This document shows, in pieces, positions 34,663 through 46,833 of a stretch of DNA of 64,000 nucleotides. The notes under the pieces were generated by a model. The model had not been told where the DNA came from. It worked only from the letters and a program-made list of their open reading frames with translations, and did not search any database. The stretch spans positions 496,001-560,000 of the forward strand of contig JBBHKE010001395.1 of NCBI GenBank assembly GCA_037447655.1, in the 5' to 3' direction. Numbering within the stretch: the first letter of the stretch is position 1; each line of letters opens with the position of its first letter. Both the position numbers and the translations under genes were made by a program. The stretch comes from Zygnema cylindricum. Its lineage: Eukaryota; Streptophyta; Zygnematophyceae; Zygnematales; Zygnemataceae.

Positions 34663-37600
34663 GATATGCGCCCACCCTTTAGGGTTCTAATCTTTAATGG
34701 AACATGCTTCATATACTGGGAAAGTATGATGATAGGAACTCAATGCGAATAAATGTTTTGGGGGATAGTGAGTAGACGATTGGGGGGTCCAACAAGTCTT
34801 GGAATTCCTCTAGGGTTTGAAGGAAGCAAATTCACAAAGAAAGCAAGTCCATCTTCAATGGAGGAGACAAACGAAGGAGAGGTGGTGGACAAAGGAGGGG
34901 AGAAGGAGACAACCACACCAATAACAACTGGTTCAGCATTCATGTCACCTATTCCGAGGAACGAGGAGAATGATACTCAAACCTGGGATTTCAACAATAT
35001 AGCGACAAAGCACTTCATCCTACGCCATCTAACTCAAGGACTTGCATGTCCTCATTTGTTGGTAGAAAGGGCATCTAATCTGTGGATGGCTCTTATAGAG
35101 ATGTACCAAAGTGGTACAATTCAGCAATAACAGTTGGCTGATCAGAAAGTTAAGGAATATGTTTACAAACGGGGGAAAATGTTGGATTTTTGCAATGAGC
35201 TTGCTACACTCTTCATGGAGCTAGAGAGTGCGGGAAAAAATTTTAGTGAAAAATAAAAGGTTAAGTGTTTACTTATGAAGTTACCCGATGAGTTCGAGAA
35301 CATAGTCAACCGTGTGCAGGACTTGCCGGACTCAAGGTGGATATGGAACTCAGTGGTAGGGATGATTCTCGTTGGGGATAATACAATTGAGATCCGAAGG
35401 GGACGAAAGAGTGGCCAAGCCTAGGCAACTTCGACCGGTTAGAAGATCAAGGATTCCCGTAAACCAGTCGGAAACTATGGGGGAAGGCAGCAAAAAAATC
35501 CGGCCGACGAGTTCGGGCCAAGGGCTCCCAAAGGTTTATGTCATTTTTGCAAGAAACCGGGGCACTATATGGCAGAGTGCACTAAGCTTATTGTGCTTTG
35601 GTTAAAGGAGGGGCAGACTTGTGGTACCTCGAGAAGAAAGAAAAAGGCCTTTGTGAAACTGGTACATGAGGCAGAATCCGAGGACAAGGACGATGAGCTC
35701 ATTTTGGATGAGGAGTTGGAGGCGAAAAACAAGTCAAAATTCCACGAAGGCTGAAATGTGCTTACGGTGGATTCAAAGGTGAAGTAGGCTGGATTATAGA
35801 TTCAAGTGCCTCCATTCACATGTGTAAGGATAGGCACCTGTTCACTAAGATAAGAAAGATTCCCACCGTAGAGATAGAGTACTGTGATGGGAGGATAGTC
35901 ACCACTACTCTTGTAGGATCGGTAGATCTGAAAGTGTTAGTAGAAGGAAAGACATCCATAGTAACATTCTCTGATGTATTGTTTATGCCGGAGCTGAACA
36001 AAAACCTCATCTCTACATCTGTATTAGATGATAAGGTTTTTTTTACTAGCATTAGGGAAGGAGTCTTTACCGCTAGTTTTGAGGAGGATGTCTATTTCAT
36101 TGCTGAGAAAGGTAGCCATGGGATGTTTAGGCTGGTTTTAAGTAATGAATTGAAGAAAATTTATTATGCTGGTGTTCATGATATTATGTAGTGGCATAAT
36201 TGGATTGGGCATGTGAATCTAGACAAGTTAAGAGATGAAAAAGATGAGAGTGGTGGAAGGGATTAAGTTCAGTGAGAGTGATAATATAAGTGATTGTAGT
36301 GGATGTGCTCAAGGTGAAGCACACAGATTACCCTTTCCTAAAACAGCCACGTATAAGGGAGAAAAAATTCTAGATCTAGTACACACAGATATTTGGGGAC
36401 TGGCTAAAAAACCATCACGGGGGGGGAAGAGATTTATGATGACTATCATTGATGATTGGTCTCAGTATTCCTGAGTGTATTTTTTGAAAAACAAGTCCGA
36501 AGCTCAGGATTGTATTAGACAATATAAAGCATGGAGCGAAAAACTCCATGAAACTCCAATCAAGAGAATAAGGAGTGACAATGGTGGAGAGTATACTTCT
36601 AACCAGTTTGAGGATTTTCTGAGGGAAGATGGGGTCCAACACTAAAAGACAGTTCCAGAAAAACCTGGAACAGAATGGGGTAGCTAAAAGGTTAAATAGA
36701 ACACTAAGTGATAGTGTTAGAAGTATGTTGTCAAATAAGAAGATAGGAAAAAGGTTTTGGGCAGAAACAATGAACTATGCTAATTACCTCAAAAATAGAG
36801 TTTTTACTTCAACTATAAAAGATTAAACACCTTATGAGAGATCGACAGGCCGGAAACGAGACATATCTCACTTAAAGGTTTTCGGCAGTCAAGTATTTGT
36901 CTAGATACAGATCCGTCTAATTAGAAGCAAGATCGTAAAGGAAAACCGGGATACTTATTAGGATATGATGAGGATGTTAAAGGATATAGAGTTTATGATC
37001 TAAAAAGGGAAGATATAATCTTAGTAAAGCATCTAGTAGTTATAGATGAAGGAAAGTCTGTGGATCCCTTCAAGTATACAAAGTCAATAAATATTAGATT
37101 TGGATCAGAAACTTCTGATGACTTTGAGCTTCCTAACTTTCTAGGGTTTAGAGAAGATGACATTCTTGCAAGTACATATCAGACCGAAAAGGGCTCGCCT
37201 GTGGAAACTCTAGTGACAACTCTACCCGAAACAGAAGACGTGGTGGAAATTGATTCGGAATCAAAGGATAGGGGAGAAGCCGAGATTGTTCGAAGAAATC
37301 CACGAGAACCATCTATTCCAGCCTCAGATTTTGAGGGGGGGAGGAGAAGTAGCAAAAGATTGCAAGAAAAACATGTTACTAACAAGGTAACAAAACTATC
37401 TCATCAAGATGAACCTCAGACTTATGGAGAGGCGATGACTTGTCAAGAAAGAAACTGGTGGAAGACAACCATCAATGAGGAGATGGCCTCAATTATGGCA
37501 GCCAATACTTTTGAGCTGGTGGATTGTCCACCTAACCAAAAATTTATCGGTTGTAAGTGGGTTTTTAAATTAAAACTGAACCTAGATAACATAATCGAGC

Positions 37601-38990
37601 GCTTCAAGGCCAGATTAGTGGCAAAGGGATTTACACAAACGGAGGGAATTGACTACGAGAAAACCTTTACCCCGGTCGTCAAATTTCCCTCCGTCCGCAT
37701 ACTTCTCAGTCAGGCACCAGCGGAAGACATGGAAGTGCACCAGATGGACATCAAAACAACCTTTTAGCATGGAGAATTGGAAGAGGAGATCTTCATGCGA
37801 CAACCTAAAGGATTTGTGGAGGAAGGAGAGGAGAGTAAGGTATGCCGGCTGATTATATCTATTTATAGTTTGAAACAGGCGCCTTGACAGTGGAATAAGA
37901 AGCTTGATGAGTTTCTTACCGATCTTGGATATATCCTGATCAGCTCATATCACACAATCTATGTTTTCGAAGATAAGGAAAGTTTTATATTTATTGCAAT
38001 TTATGTTGATGATTTGCTTGTTTAAAGTAAATCAATGGAAAAAATTAATAAACTGAAAACTGATCTTAACGGGAGATTTGAAATGAACGATATGGGGGAA
38101 GAAAAATATATTTTGGGAATTCAAGTAGAAAGAGACCGAAAAATAAAGATTATAAGATTGACTCAAAAGGAAGCAATAGGGAACATGCTTTAAATTTTCA
38201 AATGGATAAAGCTAATAGTTGTACAACTCCAATGGAGTTGAAGAAGGGAAGTGAGGAAGATCGAGTCATAGTCTTAAACGAGGAATTATCTCTTGAAAAA
38301 CAGAAGTTGATGCAGACTATTCCTTACAGGAAAGTAGTGGGAAGTCTAATCTATTTTATGAATTGTACCCGGCCAGATTTGGCTGCGGCTGTAGGAGTGT
38401 TGAGTAGAAGTCTAAATGCTCCCACTAAGAGGGATTGGGAGGCAGCTAAAAGAGTCCTTAGATATTTGATAGGAACTAGGGATCTATGGCTGCATTAGGG
38501 TGGGGAAAATACTGACATCACTACTTGGAGTGATGCCAGTTATGATGATGCTCCGATAAGGAGATGCACTTCTGGATATGTATTATATGTGGGTGCTTGG
38601 GCTTGCTGTTGGAGTAGCAAACATCAAAAAGTTATTGCTCAGTCCACCATGGAAGCTCAGTATATGGCCTCTTGCTCTGCTGTAAAAGAATTGATGTGGG
38701 TCAAGTCTTTGCTTGGTGAGCTTGGTCACCTTAAGAGTGGTGTGCATAAAATATTTTGTGATAATCAGGCAGCAATCGCTATTTCTGCCAATCTTAAACA
38801 TTATTTTAAAGCCAAACACATAGACATTAGACTAAGCTTTGTTAGAGAGAAAGTAGAAAACAAAATAATCACTTTATAGTACCGACGAGATAGTGAGATG
38901 GTAGCACATATGATGACCAAACCTATGCCTTCCCCTAAGCTATTTTTCTACAGGGAGAAGTGTGGTCTGAAATTAAAGATTCACTAGAAA
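34663..38990 (+). pseudogene. Copia-1 gag-pol, decayed
   Basis: Collinear with the intact Copia-2 polyprotein. Gag is near 34800-35400 (HFILRHLTQGLACPHLL) and the zinc knuckle near 35540. Protease is at 35790-35840 (IIDSSASIHMC, Ser in place of Gly at the active-site triad) and pre-integrase at 36180-36330 (SDCSGCAQGEAHRLPFP-like). Integrase has LVHTDIWGL and NGGEYTSNQ. RT is at 37430-38200 (KWVFKLKLNLDNIIERFKAR, IYVDDLLV) and RNase H at 38330-38880 (DNQAAIAIS, FKAKHIDIRLSF). Many stops and frameshifts occur; no segment is translatable over the whole polyprotein. Confidence 0.88.
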
Positions 38991-39000
38991 ATAAGGGGGG

Positions 39001-40059
39001 TGTAGAAATTAATGGTCTTTTTTAAAGTATTTTCTAGGTCTGAATAGAATTATAGAAAGACACCAACGCAGTCTTTATTCTAACTTCTCTCTCCAAACTC
39101 TCAAACTTGTCGCAGTCATTGAGAAATTGGAGAGGATGCTAGAGCCATGGTTACCTAGGCTATCCAAAGGTTTACGCGATATAATTATTAGTAGGGGTTT
39201 ATTTACTAAAAATATATGTGATAGCTTCAAGATTTGATCCTGGAACCTGGCGGCCGGTAAACAGTCAGTAGCCGGTAGCTTTAACTGTTAAGTCTAGAGA
39301 TAGTGTTATGTAGTGTAGAGTTTGATAATTAATTAATCATTAATACATAGAATAGTTCATTTAACTGAAATAGTTTTACTAGAGACATAGATTCAGTAAT
39401 GTAAAAGTACGGATTACGGTACGGATTATAATCAAATACTGCGCATTTATTTCTTTAGCGAAACAAATACCGCGCATGTATTTATTACGGCTACGATTAA
39501 ATGTGAATTTAATGAGACGGCCGAAATTAAACGTCGAGATCGCGGAAGAGAATTTCGGCAGTTTTTGATCGTCGCCACATCAGATGACACGTGGCGCACA
39601 GACATTGGATCGCGGCATCTCCGAGGATTAAAGGAGCATATCCGGATATACCACATGTCGACATTAAGGGTATGTTGTACAATGTTCATACATATAGTAC
39701 ACTGGCAGCTGTTCTTTTGTGTACGGAGTAGTAATCTGATTGGCTCTGTACATCAGTAGATAGAGTCTGTGAGAGAGATAGGACTTAGAAAAATTAGGAG
39801 ATAGGACCATGTCTCCCAGAGAGCTTCTGTACAAAAGGTCAACTTTGACCCTCCATAACTTACTGCTCAGGGGAGCAAATTCAGAGATTCTTTTTGTTAT
39901 CGACTCAGGGGAGTCTTGCCTTCACAAAGGTGAAGTTGGTCAAAGTATTTTCTGCCACAGTGGCAGTTGTTCTTGCTGAAACAAAAAGGGGGCACGGTTA
40001 TCCTAGAGGCTTTTTGGAAGATGTCCACTCTGAGGACTTATGGAGGTCTCAAAGTTTCA
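39001..40059 (+). repeat. Copia-1 3' LTR
   Basis: 1059 bp, aligned along its length with 33592-34662 but with visible substitutions and indels. It begins immediately after the G-run and ends in GTTTCA before the pyrimidine-rich flank. Confidence 0.88.
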
Positions 40060-40770
40060 TCCCCCACTAGTCCCTACCTGCCCCCTTTTCTTCCCTCTGC
40101 CCTAGCGGCTTCCTCCCTATCCCCCCACCTTTTTTAAGCTTAACCCTTTTTGGTTGGCATCACCTACCCACCTCCTACTTTCTTTCACTTTTTTAATCAA
40201 CATAACAACCTCTTTGCTTCCCTTCATCTAAGCCTCCCTCCTAGGCCCGTTCGTCCCTCCCTCCCTCTCTCCTTTAGCCTCTCCCTCCCCCTCCCTCCTT
40301 GCCTTAACTCCCACCCCACAAAAAAGTGCCTCCTTCCGCTTTTTGCCCCCCACACTCCCCGCTCTTTCTATGCGCCAAAAAATTATCCATGGATTAGCAA
40401 AACAAACCTAAACGAACCGAAAAACACTCTAAAAAAACCATTAGAAACCTTGAAAGGCCCTAATTAACACTAAAAACCATTAAAAAACTCAAAAAAAGCC
40501 TTTCCCATGAGCGTGAGAAGATAAGAGGGACTTAAGAGATGGGGAGTGCAACGAAAGAGGGAACGGGAGGAGAGGTGCGGTGAGGAGGGAAGAGATAAAG
40601 GTTTACGTAGACCAGGTTATATGTAAGTGCGAGGTAGTGCAAGCAACGACAGAATGTAAAGGGTGGAGGGGAGGGAATGGAATGGAAGTGGAAAGGTGTG
40701 GGGAGAAGGAGGAGGATTTAAAATGAAAGGGGAGCAAAGCGGTCTTAATGTTTTTAGTGGGAGATCTTAC
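40060..40770. other. Pyrimidine-rich then A/G-rich intergenic DNA, no gene seen
   Basis: Continues the CT-rich sequence that precedes Copia-1 (33480-33591), so Copia-1 inserted into it. Only biased open frames are present (40150-40467, plus). It ends where methyltransferase similarity of MT2 begins. Confidence 0.55.
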
Positions 40771-41117
40771 TTACAAATTAGCCTCACGAAGACAACCAAC
40801 ATCGATTAGGTTTGTCCATTTGGAACAAACACGATGTGCAAGTGACCCATGCAGAGCAACATTGATAATTAACGGAGGTCCAATTAGGTGTTCTATGCGC
40901 TTATAGTCTGCCAAAACTGTAGGTCGTGGATCATTATAAGCGGGGACGGTCTCTAAAATGTCTCCAACTTGCCTTGCCATGGTTTGAAGAAAATGAAAGA
41001 CCCTCAAAAGCTCAAGAAATAATTTGGTACGAGGATCCACCAAACAAAGACCTTTGCCGACCAAAGATATGCCTTCACACTCCCACCCCCCGAAAACAAG
41101 GTCTATCCGTTCAACAT
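40771..41117 (-). pseudogene. MT2 methyltransferase motifs IV-VIII
   Basis: An open frame reads IDLVFGGWECEGISLVGKG (motif IV, where Pro-Cys-Gln of MT1 is Glu-Cys-Glu and the Cys is retained). It continues with GDILETVPAYND (motif VI, Glu-Thr-Val for Glu-Asn-Val), HLIGPPLIINVALHGSLAHR and VCSKWTNLIDVGCLRE (motif VIII region, the RxR arginine replaced). It aligns without gaps of note to MT1 between 15330 and 15000. Loss of conserved residues indicates an inactive relic. Confidence 0.8.
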
Positions 41118-42235
41118 TGTTGAAAAAAAGTAATAAATATTCACTTCTTAATTAAGACTCTATAGTGAAGAGAGAGAGAGAGTCACCATGGCTGCCGCCA
41201 TAGTCAGAAAGAAACAGGCAGACAGGCAGACAGACATATTCAAAAAGAAACAAAGAGACAAGCAAACAGATTGATAGATTACCAAAATGTAGGCAGATAG
41301 GCAGACAAATTGATAGATTACCAAATTGTAACCGTAAACAAGATTTGAACCTATGACTACAAAGAATTTTATAGACGTAGACCTTAACCATTAAGGCACT
41401 AACGAACAATACACGTTGTTGTTTGATGATGAATTAAAGTGTCAGGCAAACGTCACATTCACTTAAACATACCAAAATTGACGAAACGGCATCTATAGTC
41501 ACACGACGCTCGCGGACGCGAATCTAACCTTGTAAAATACATTATCAAACCCACGACGTCGCCCCCGCCAAATCCGAATGAATCTTTGGTGGCTTTCAAA
41601 CATAGCGGCGCGTTGTGCCACGTGGCACTATATCATTGAACGCCTGAAAAGATGGGAGGAGGAACGATGGCTCCCAAGCTGATAAGTGTCAACCACAAGG
41701 CCATGTTGTACAATGGCCGTACAACAAGTACAATCGGCTGCTCTACCTTTTGGTACTATACATTCTTTTGATTATTCAAGGGTATTGTAGTAGGTAGGTG
41801 TGAGTACGAGTTGATGGACTTAGCGTGTTTGAGGCGCCTCTCTCCAGGTGACCTTTTGTTTTGATAGGCCATCTTTGGCCAACCATAACTAGCTGCTCAA
41901 GGGAGAAAATACAAAGATTCTTTTTGCTGCGGACTCACGCGATTCCAAGCTACACAGCGGTGTAGTCGGTCTGAGTTTTTGCTTGCCATAGTGGTGGCAT
42001 TTCTTAGGGAAAGTCAAAGTGGGGAATGCTGTCCAAAACACATGTTCAAGCTTTGCATTTTGTGATGAAACTAAGCACACAAAAAGTCTTCTTTCACACG
42101 GGTGAAGCTGTATACGAGTTGTGACTCTCAAGGTGTCACTCATTTGGGTTTGTATCAACTTGGATTCGGCACTATCTAGATAAGCTTATTTAAGTCTGCG
42201 ATTTTCTGTGGGGAAATTGAACCCATTGAATTTCA
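41118..42235 (+). repeat. Solo LTR inserted in the MT2 methyltransferase
   Basis: 1118 bp, starts TGTTGAAAAAAAG and ends GAATTTCA. Flanks AACAT and GACAT give a target duplication with one mismatch. It shares the LTR layout of the Copia elements (CACCATGGCTGCC block, tRNA-like box at 41320-41400, GTACAATGGCCGTACAA, GATTCTTTTTGCTGCGGACTC). The insertion lies between methyltransferase motifs III and IV. Confidence 0.8.
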
Positions 42236-42777
42236 GACATCTCGTAGATGATAGCTACTAAGGATGCGTATGTCTAGTGGATGAGCTGTGTGCATGTGTA
42301 GAAAGGTTGACTTGGGAAACAATTGTGGATAATGTGAATGTAAGAGATTACAATAGTGCAACTGTGCCTTTCAAACTTTTGCATCTATTTCTACCACATA
42401 GTAGTGACTAATGAGGAGACCATTCTATAAACATGACAAAATTGAAGTTCTAATCCAAGCGAATAGGTCTAAAATATAACCATGTGTGTATGAGGACTAA
42501 GTTGTACGAACTTCCAGTTGACAAAAAAGAACCCTGAAGGATCGGTTGCAACCGAAGGTATAGCAGGGATGTGTGTTAATAGTATAAATAATGTGGACTT
42601 ATAAATATTGTCGAATGTGTGAGAATTTATAAGAAAACCGGGCTCCGCAAATAGCTTGGGTAAAGGAGAAATATCTAGCAAGATTTCTTCAGCTGACAAG
42701 GAGTTGAAAATTTCTTCCTCAACAGAGTTCCCTGAGAATGTTGGGAGAGCCGAAGCCGAATGGGCTATGGTGGGCAA
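42236..42777 (-). pseudogene. MT2 protease-methyltransferase linker and motifs I-III
   Basis: 42777-42469 encodes a linker with FNSLSAEEILLDISPLPKLF that parallels the MT1 linker (PAELFDSSTDIAEDI). 42445-42295 carries a shortened motif I region (ILSCL) and a clear motif II block, VVEIDAKV and LHSHYPQLFPKS, matching MT1 VEISPEARA and LHRLYPQQLP. At least two stops are present, and part of the AdoMet-binding loop seems deleted. Confidence 0.65.
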
Positions 42778-42837
42778 AGGTCAACAGGGTGAAATGAGAG
42801 GGAGACAATTTTTGCGCTACGGAAAGTGTTTCAGTCG

Positions 42838-44847
42838 CTAAAAAAATATCTGGTCGTGCATGCCCACACCACCACCGATTCGGAATATAACATCCTGACC
42901 CACTAAACGCTCGTAATCCTTGTATTTAGTGACTAATGCATGAACAGAAATTTCAAGGGACGCATTTTCGATTCTTGTATGAAATTGAAAGATGAGCGGG
43001 ACCTTCGTTATTCTAAGGACCGGCTCCGTGGTCCTAGCCAAGGTGAGAAGTCGGGTGGCTGTAGCTTGAAGTTTGTCTACCGTCAGACCAAGCTTGAGCG
43101 CAAATCCAGATTCAAGGAACACGCGTTTCGCCCCGGTGTCCATGAGGGGAAGCGAGGGGTGGACACCGTTCACAGTAAATGATCCCCGAGAATTATCAAG
43201 AAAACTGATATGGGGATCTAGGTTAGGGCGCTTACTCGGAGTAACAGGCTGGACCACTAAAAGACTACGGTTAAAATGCAAAGCCCTCAAAACGGCTACT
43301 GTTGTGACCTCATCAACGAGAGGAGAGGCTTTCAAAATATATTCCATCATGGATGAAATGATACTTAGTCATTCTTTCACCCGATGTGCATCATGTATGG
43401 TGCAATGAAGTATGGTTAATGCTTTTGGCAATGGTAGAAGCCGTTTCCAGTAAAGGAGGAAGAGGCTCTTTTGCGAACCAAAGTGGGTCTCGTGAATTTT
43501 GTAGTTTGCCCACCCAGTTATCGTCGGCAGAGCCCTTCTCAAAGGTAGCTACTCTTTGTTGGACGGTGGAATCTCGAATGGTTTGCCCGGCCAACAACGG
43601 CAAGTGCACAACTATCTTAGCCATCCCGGTAAAATCGGATTTCATTTATGCCATGAAAGCAGCAAATTGCTCCTTCACCATGGCTTCCATTGTGGCTTGA
43701 AGCTCAGCCTTCTCCCTCTCTCGACGAGAGATCCTAGGGGGAGCTTCCTCTTTTTCAATTTCCTTTGGGGAAGTGACCGGTTTTTGCTGAACGGGTCGAA
43801 ATTCCTCTGTTCTTAATCTGATTTTGGTAAGTAAAATTAGGGTCTTTAATGTGGCAGCGGTGAACGTAATGTCCTTGTTGCTCACAATGAATGCATGTGG
43901 CCGCCTTGTCTAGGCACATCCAGGCATCGTGCCCCATCTTCCCGCATTGGAAACAAAATCGGTTCCCGAGATTAACCTCTGGGGTTCCCATGGCCTACGT
44001 CCTCAGGGGCCTATTGAGAGGCCATGGGTTTTTAGGTGTAGGAGGCGATGGGTTAGCTGGTTCCCTATGAGTAGGTTGAGACCACTCATGAGCGTCCCAC
44101 CACAATGTCTACATCTCATATTCTACCACGTATTGAGTTGCTTGGTCAAATGTGAAACTCAGTCCGTACTTTTGACTATGGTGGTTTTGTATAAACCTCT
44201 TAGATTAGGACAGACAATATCCCACAAATTTTCGGACAACCTCCACATCAGACATAAGGTTCGGTAATGCTTCTCGCCAAGTTTCCATTCGAGCTCGTAG
44301 GGCGAGGGCGGTTTGACCCGACATACGCTCAAAGTTTATCAACTCTTTGATCTGATCGGGGTTCTAAATCCGATATTCCTCCTAGAGGATGTCGAACATG
44401 ACCGAGAGAGGGTCACGTAAGGGAATGGTCCCTCCTGCTCTAGCTGGGATCACTGCTCGGGCAGCCACTGTATAGTGGCGAGGGATCTCCGGAATAGCAG
44501 GAAACAACTCGTCCCCATTAGCATCTACTACCATCGGCCTTGCCGCTTGGTATAGAATATCCACCTGGCCAAGGACTTCTAGTACCCTCGCAAAAGAAAA
44601 AAACGTACTATGTCATCGGAAGAACGTCAACGTACTTGCGAGTATAGAGGGTGAGGGCCGAACCCTAGAGGTATTGACCAAGGAGGGAAAAGGCGACCTG
44701 GAGGTCAAACCTATCGTGATATCAAAATGCTAGATCTCTCATTTCTGTGTCGTATAACATCCAAAAATGAGATAAGGACATGGTGTCCTTTAATCGTGAA
44801 AAGCAAAATTGCATCTTTCCCATGAATCCCTTTGAGGAGGAAGCCAT
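42838..44847 (-). pseudogene. MT2 gag, zinc knuckles and aspartic protease
   Basis: The gag core (FSRLKDTMSLSHFWMLYDTE near 44800, QIKELINFERMSGQTALALR near 44340) is collinear with the MT1 gag core and starts directly at an ATG (44847), without the long MT1 extension. The knuckles are CFQCGKMGHDAWMC and CIHCEQQGHYVHRC. The protease has LPLMDTGAKRVFLESGFALK and YERLVGQDVIFRIGGG. Several frameshifts separate these pieces. Confidence 0.8.
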
Positions 44848-46312
44848 GTCGTTAAAAGAAAGATGCACAAGTAGTGCCAAAGCTGGGCTGGCAGGGAACC
44901 CAAAAGTGTAAGGATTTGGAAAGGTTTCCTCATAAAAGTTTTATTCAGTTCCCTCTTTGTATGACCTAGATGAAACTAAGGATAATCATGATGTTAATGT
45001 CAAAATAGACGAGACCGACGGCGATCTCTAATCCGCAACCGGATCAATGGGGGTAATAGATTTAGAAAAATGCGGAGGATCCAACTGCGGAGGTCGATAA
45101 ACTGTACCACCACGAGTGGATCCGGATTGACAACGGAGGTTATCCTAATCCGTGGGGATAAACCAAGAGAGAAAACTTGGCTATAATCGTGAAATTTTTG
45201 CAACGGCCTAATCGAGGTGCAACACGTGTCAGAGTAATCCGCACACGTCGAATCAACACACGTAACCACTATCAAGACCCGATGGTCAGATCTAGCAAAA
45301 AGTCGTTATACCAAAACCTCTACCCTTCAAACATGGGGCAAGGCCAAAGGGCTAGATCTATAAACAAGCAGACAGCTATCCAAGCACCTTTCGGTGCAGA
45401 TCTAAAGCAACACAGATAAAAAAACGCCTATATAGTGCCACCCACAACAAGATTTAGAAAGCAATTCCACACCAGATAGTCACAAGAAAACGTGAAGGCC
45501 ACTTAGGGCCAGATAACATGCAGGGAAAACACGACTAATGTTAATGCTCAATCAAAAAGGATTTAATCGAAATCGATTCACACAGGTCGCCTTAACGAGT
45601 GTTCAAACCATAACGGAACGCTTCGCACCCGCAAGGCATCGGCTACTTACAAACTCTTTTAATACTTTGGTGAGTATTAAAAGTGAAGCGGACTTGTTCG
45701 GTGCAAGTCGGATTTTGCAGAGCTCCTGAATGTGATCTGCTCCGAAATGCGCTCCAAAATCTGCTCCGAGCACCGTCTTTAAAAGTTATTCTCTGCGAGA
45801 CTCTCGGTAATGTGAAGATGTATACTGTGGAATGTTAGAGGACCAGTTGAAAGGAAAAAAGGAAAGTGCCGGTAGAAGAAAAATAACAAATAAGAAACAA
45901 AAATACAATAGATAGGAAAAGTGCATTGGAATAAAGTCAGAAGCTGCTCAAACTCCAGATATATAACCGAACTTGTGACCACTATAATCGAAAGCAAGCT
46001 TCAAACCCTAATTCCACATGAAAAACCCTAATTCCAAATCCAAACCCTAATTCCAAACGGCCAAAACTCCAAACCTGCAGCCAAGGAATAGAAGGATCCG
46101 ACCTTAGGCCTAGAGTAAAAAGGAATAAACTCTAAATCTGCTGCAACCCTAATTCTGCAGCCAATACCCTAAATCTGCAGTCAACCCTAATTTTGCAGAT
46201 TAACCCTAAATTTGCTGCAAAATTTAGGTTTAACACTACAGCCAAGAAATAGACTGGCAGCAGAATAAGATACAAATATTGAAAGAAACAAAAAGCGGAT
46301 CACAAAAAAAAT

Positions 46313-46315
<3 letters not shown>
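44848..46315. other. Intergenic or MT2 leader DNA, no gene seen
   Basis: No coding family recognised. The right part (46005-46240) is a degenerate array of CCCTAATTCCAAA and CCCTAAATCTGCAG words of about 20 bp. They resemble, but are not, plant telomere repeats. The left part may include the 5' LTR of MT2, but no paired copy was found. Confidence 0.5.
46005..46240. repeat. CCCTAATTC/CCCTAAATCTGCAG short tandem repeats
   Basis: At least ten imperfect copies of a word built on CCCTAA, first with TTCCAAA spacers and then with TCTGCAGCC spacers. The core recalls the Arabidopsis-type telomere unit, but spacing and sequence are irregular. Confidence 0.6.
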
Positions 46316-46356
<41 letters not shown>

Positions 46357-46833
46357 AATGAAATTTTTATTTTAACTGAATTTATCTTTTGGACAAGAAT
46401 ACTAAGCCACGAGGTAGTTTCTTGCCTTGCCTCAAGCCTCCACTCCACCAATGGCCAAAAAGACAAATTTGGAGGGAAACCTTCCGCACTTGGCCGAAGC
46501 CGTGTTGATTAAAAACGAGGCAGAACAAAAGAAGAGAAAAATCCGTAAACTAACTAGCATCTACCACAAGCTAACAAGAAGAAATAAAAAAATGGGCAAT
46601 CCGTGGCAAGGAGGAAGCAAGAAAACAACTCCGCTGCCAAGAGAATTTTTTTGTCCGAAAACTAAATTCTTTAAGTCTGAGAATTAGCCTAAGAAAGACT
46701 AAGCTAAACCTAATGCAAAACTAGCCTACGTTTTGTCTACTTTACATGAATGAAACTACTTAAGATGTTGGCCAATAGGCGGCCAACATCGTCTGCCGTA
46801 CCTTTGACAAAATCCACAATTCGAGGGTATTAA
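46316..46833 (-). mobile_element. Poly(A)-tailed retroposon 3' end (LINE- or SINE-like), probable
   Basis: A run of about 37 T on the plus strand (46316-46352) is a poly(A) tail on the minus strand. It is preceded on that strand by AAAATAAAAATTTC, which contains an AATAAA polyadenylation signal. The upstream 450 bp have no recognised coding domain. The right end is truncated or abuts Copia-3 at 46834. A processed non-LTR retroposon is the simplest reading; no target duplication was identified. Confidence 0.45.

Larger units (their letters stand above)
33592..40059 (+). mobile_element. Copia-1, full-length but decayed Ty1/Copia retrotransposon
   Basis: LTRs at 33592-34662 and 39001-40059 start TGTAGAAATTAATGG and end GTTTCA. 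The polypurine tract AATAAGGGGGG lies directly before the 3' LTR. The primer site after the 5' LTR is a mutated form of the Copia-2 site. Flanks TTCCC (left) and TCCCC (right) are a target duplication with one mismatch. LTR copies differ by many substitutions and small indels, so the insertion is much older than Copia-2. Confidence 0.9.
40771..44847 (-). mobile_element. Gypsy MT2, older methyltransferase-bearing relic split by a solo LTR
   Basis: Minus-strand order: gag from 44847, two CCHC knuckles (43930-43830), protease (43350-42838), the linker seen in MT1, methyltransferase motifs I-III (42445-42236), solo LTR (42235-41118), then motifs IV-VIII (41117-40771). The arrangement is the same as in MT1 but the sequence is highly diverged and full of stops and frameshifts. 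RT, RNase H and integrase are not seen to the left of 40771. Confidence 0.8.

Noticed and set aside
41320-41405. Genuine tRNA gene on the minus strand
   Set aside because: A- and B-box-like sequences are present, but the acceptor stem does not pair and the position matches a module common to all Copia-type LTRs here.
46005-46240. Interstitial telomere array
   Set aside because: CCCTAA is present but spacers are long and irregular and no run of perfect CCCTAAA units occurs.
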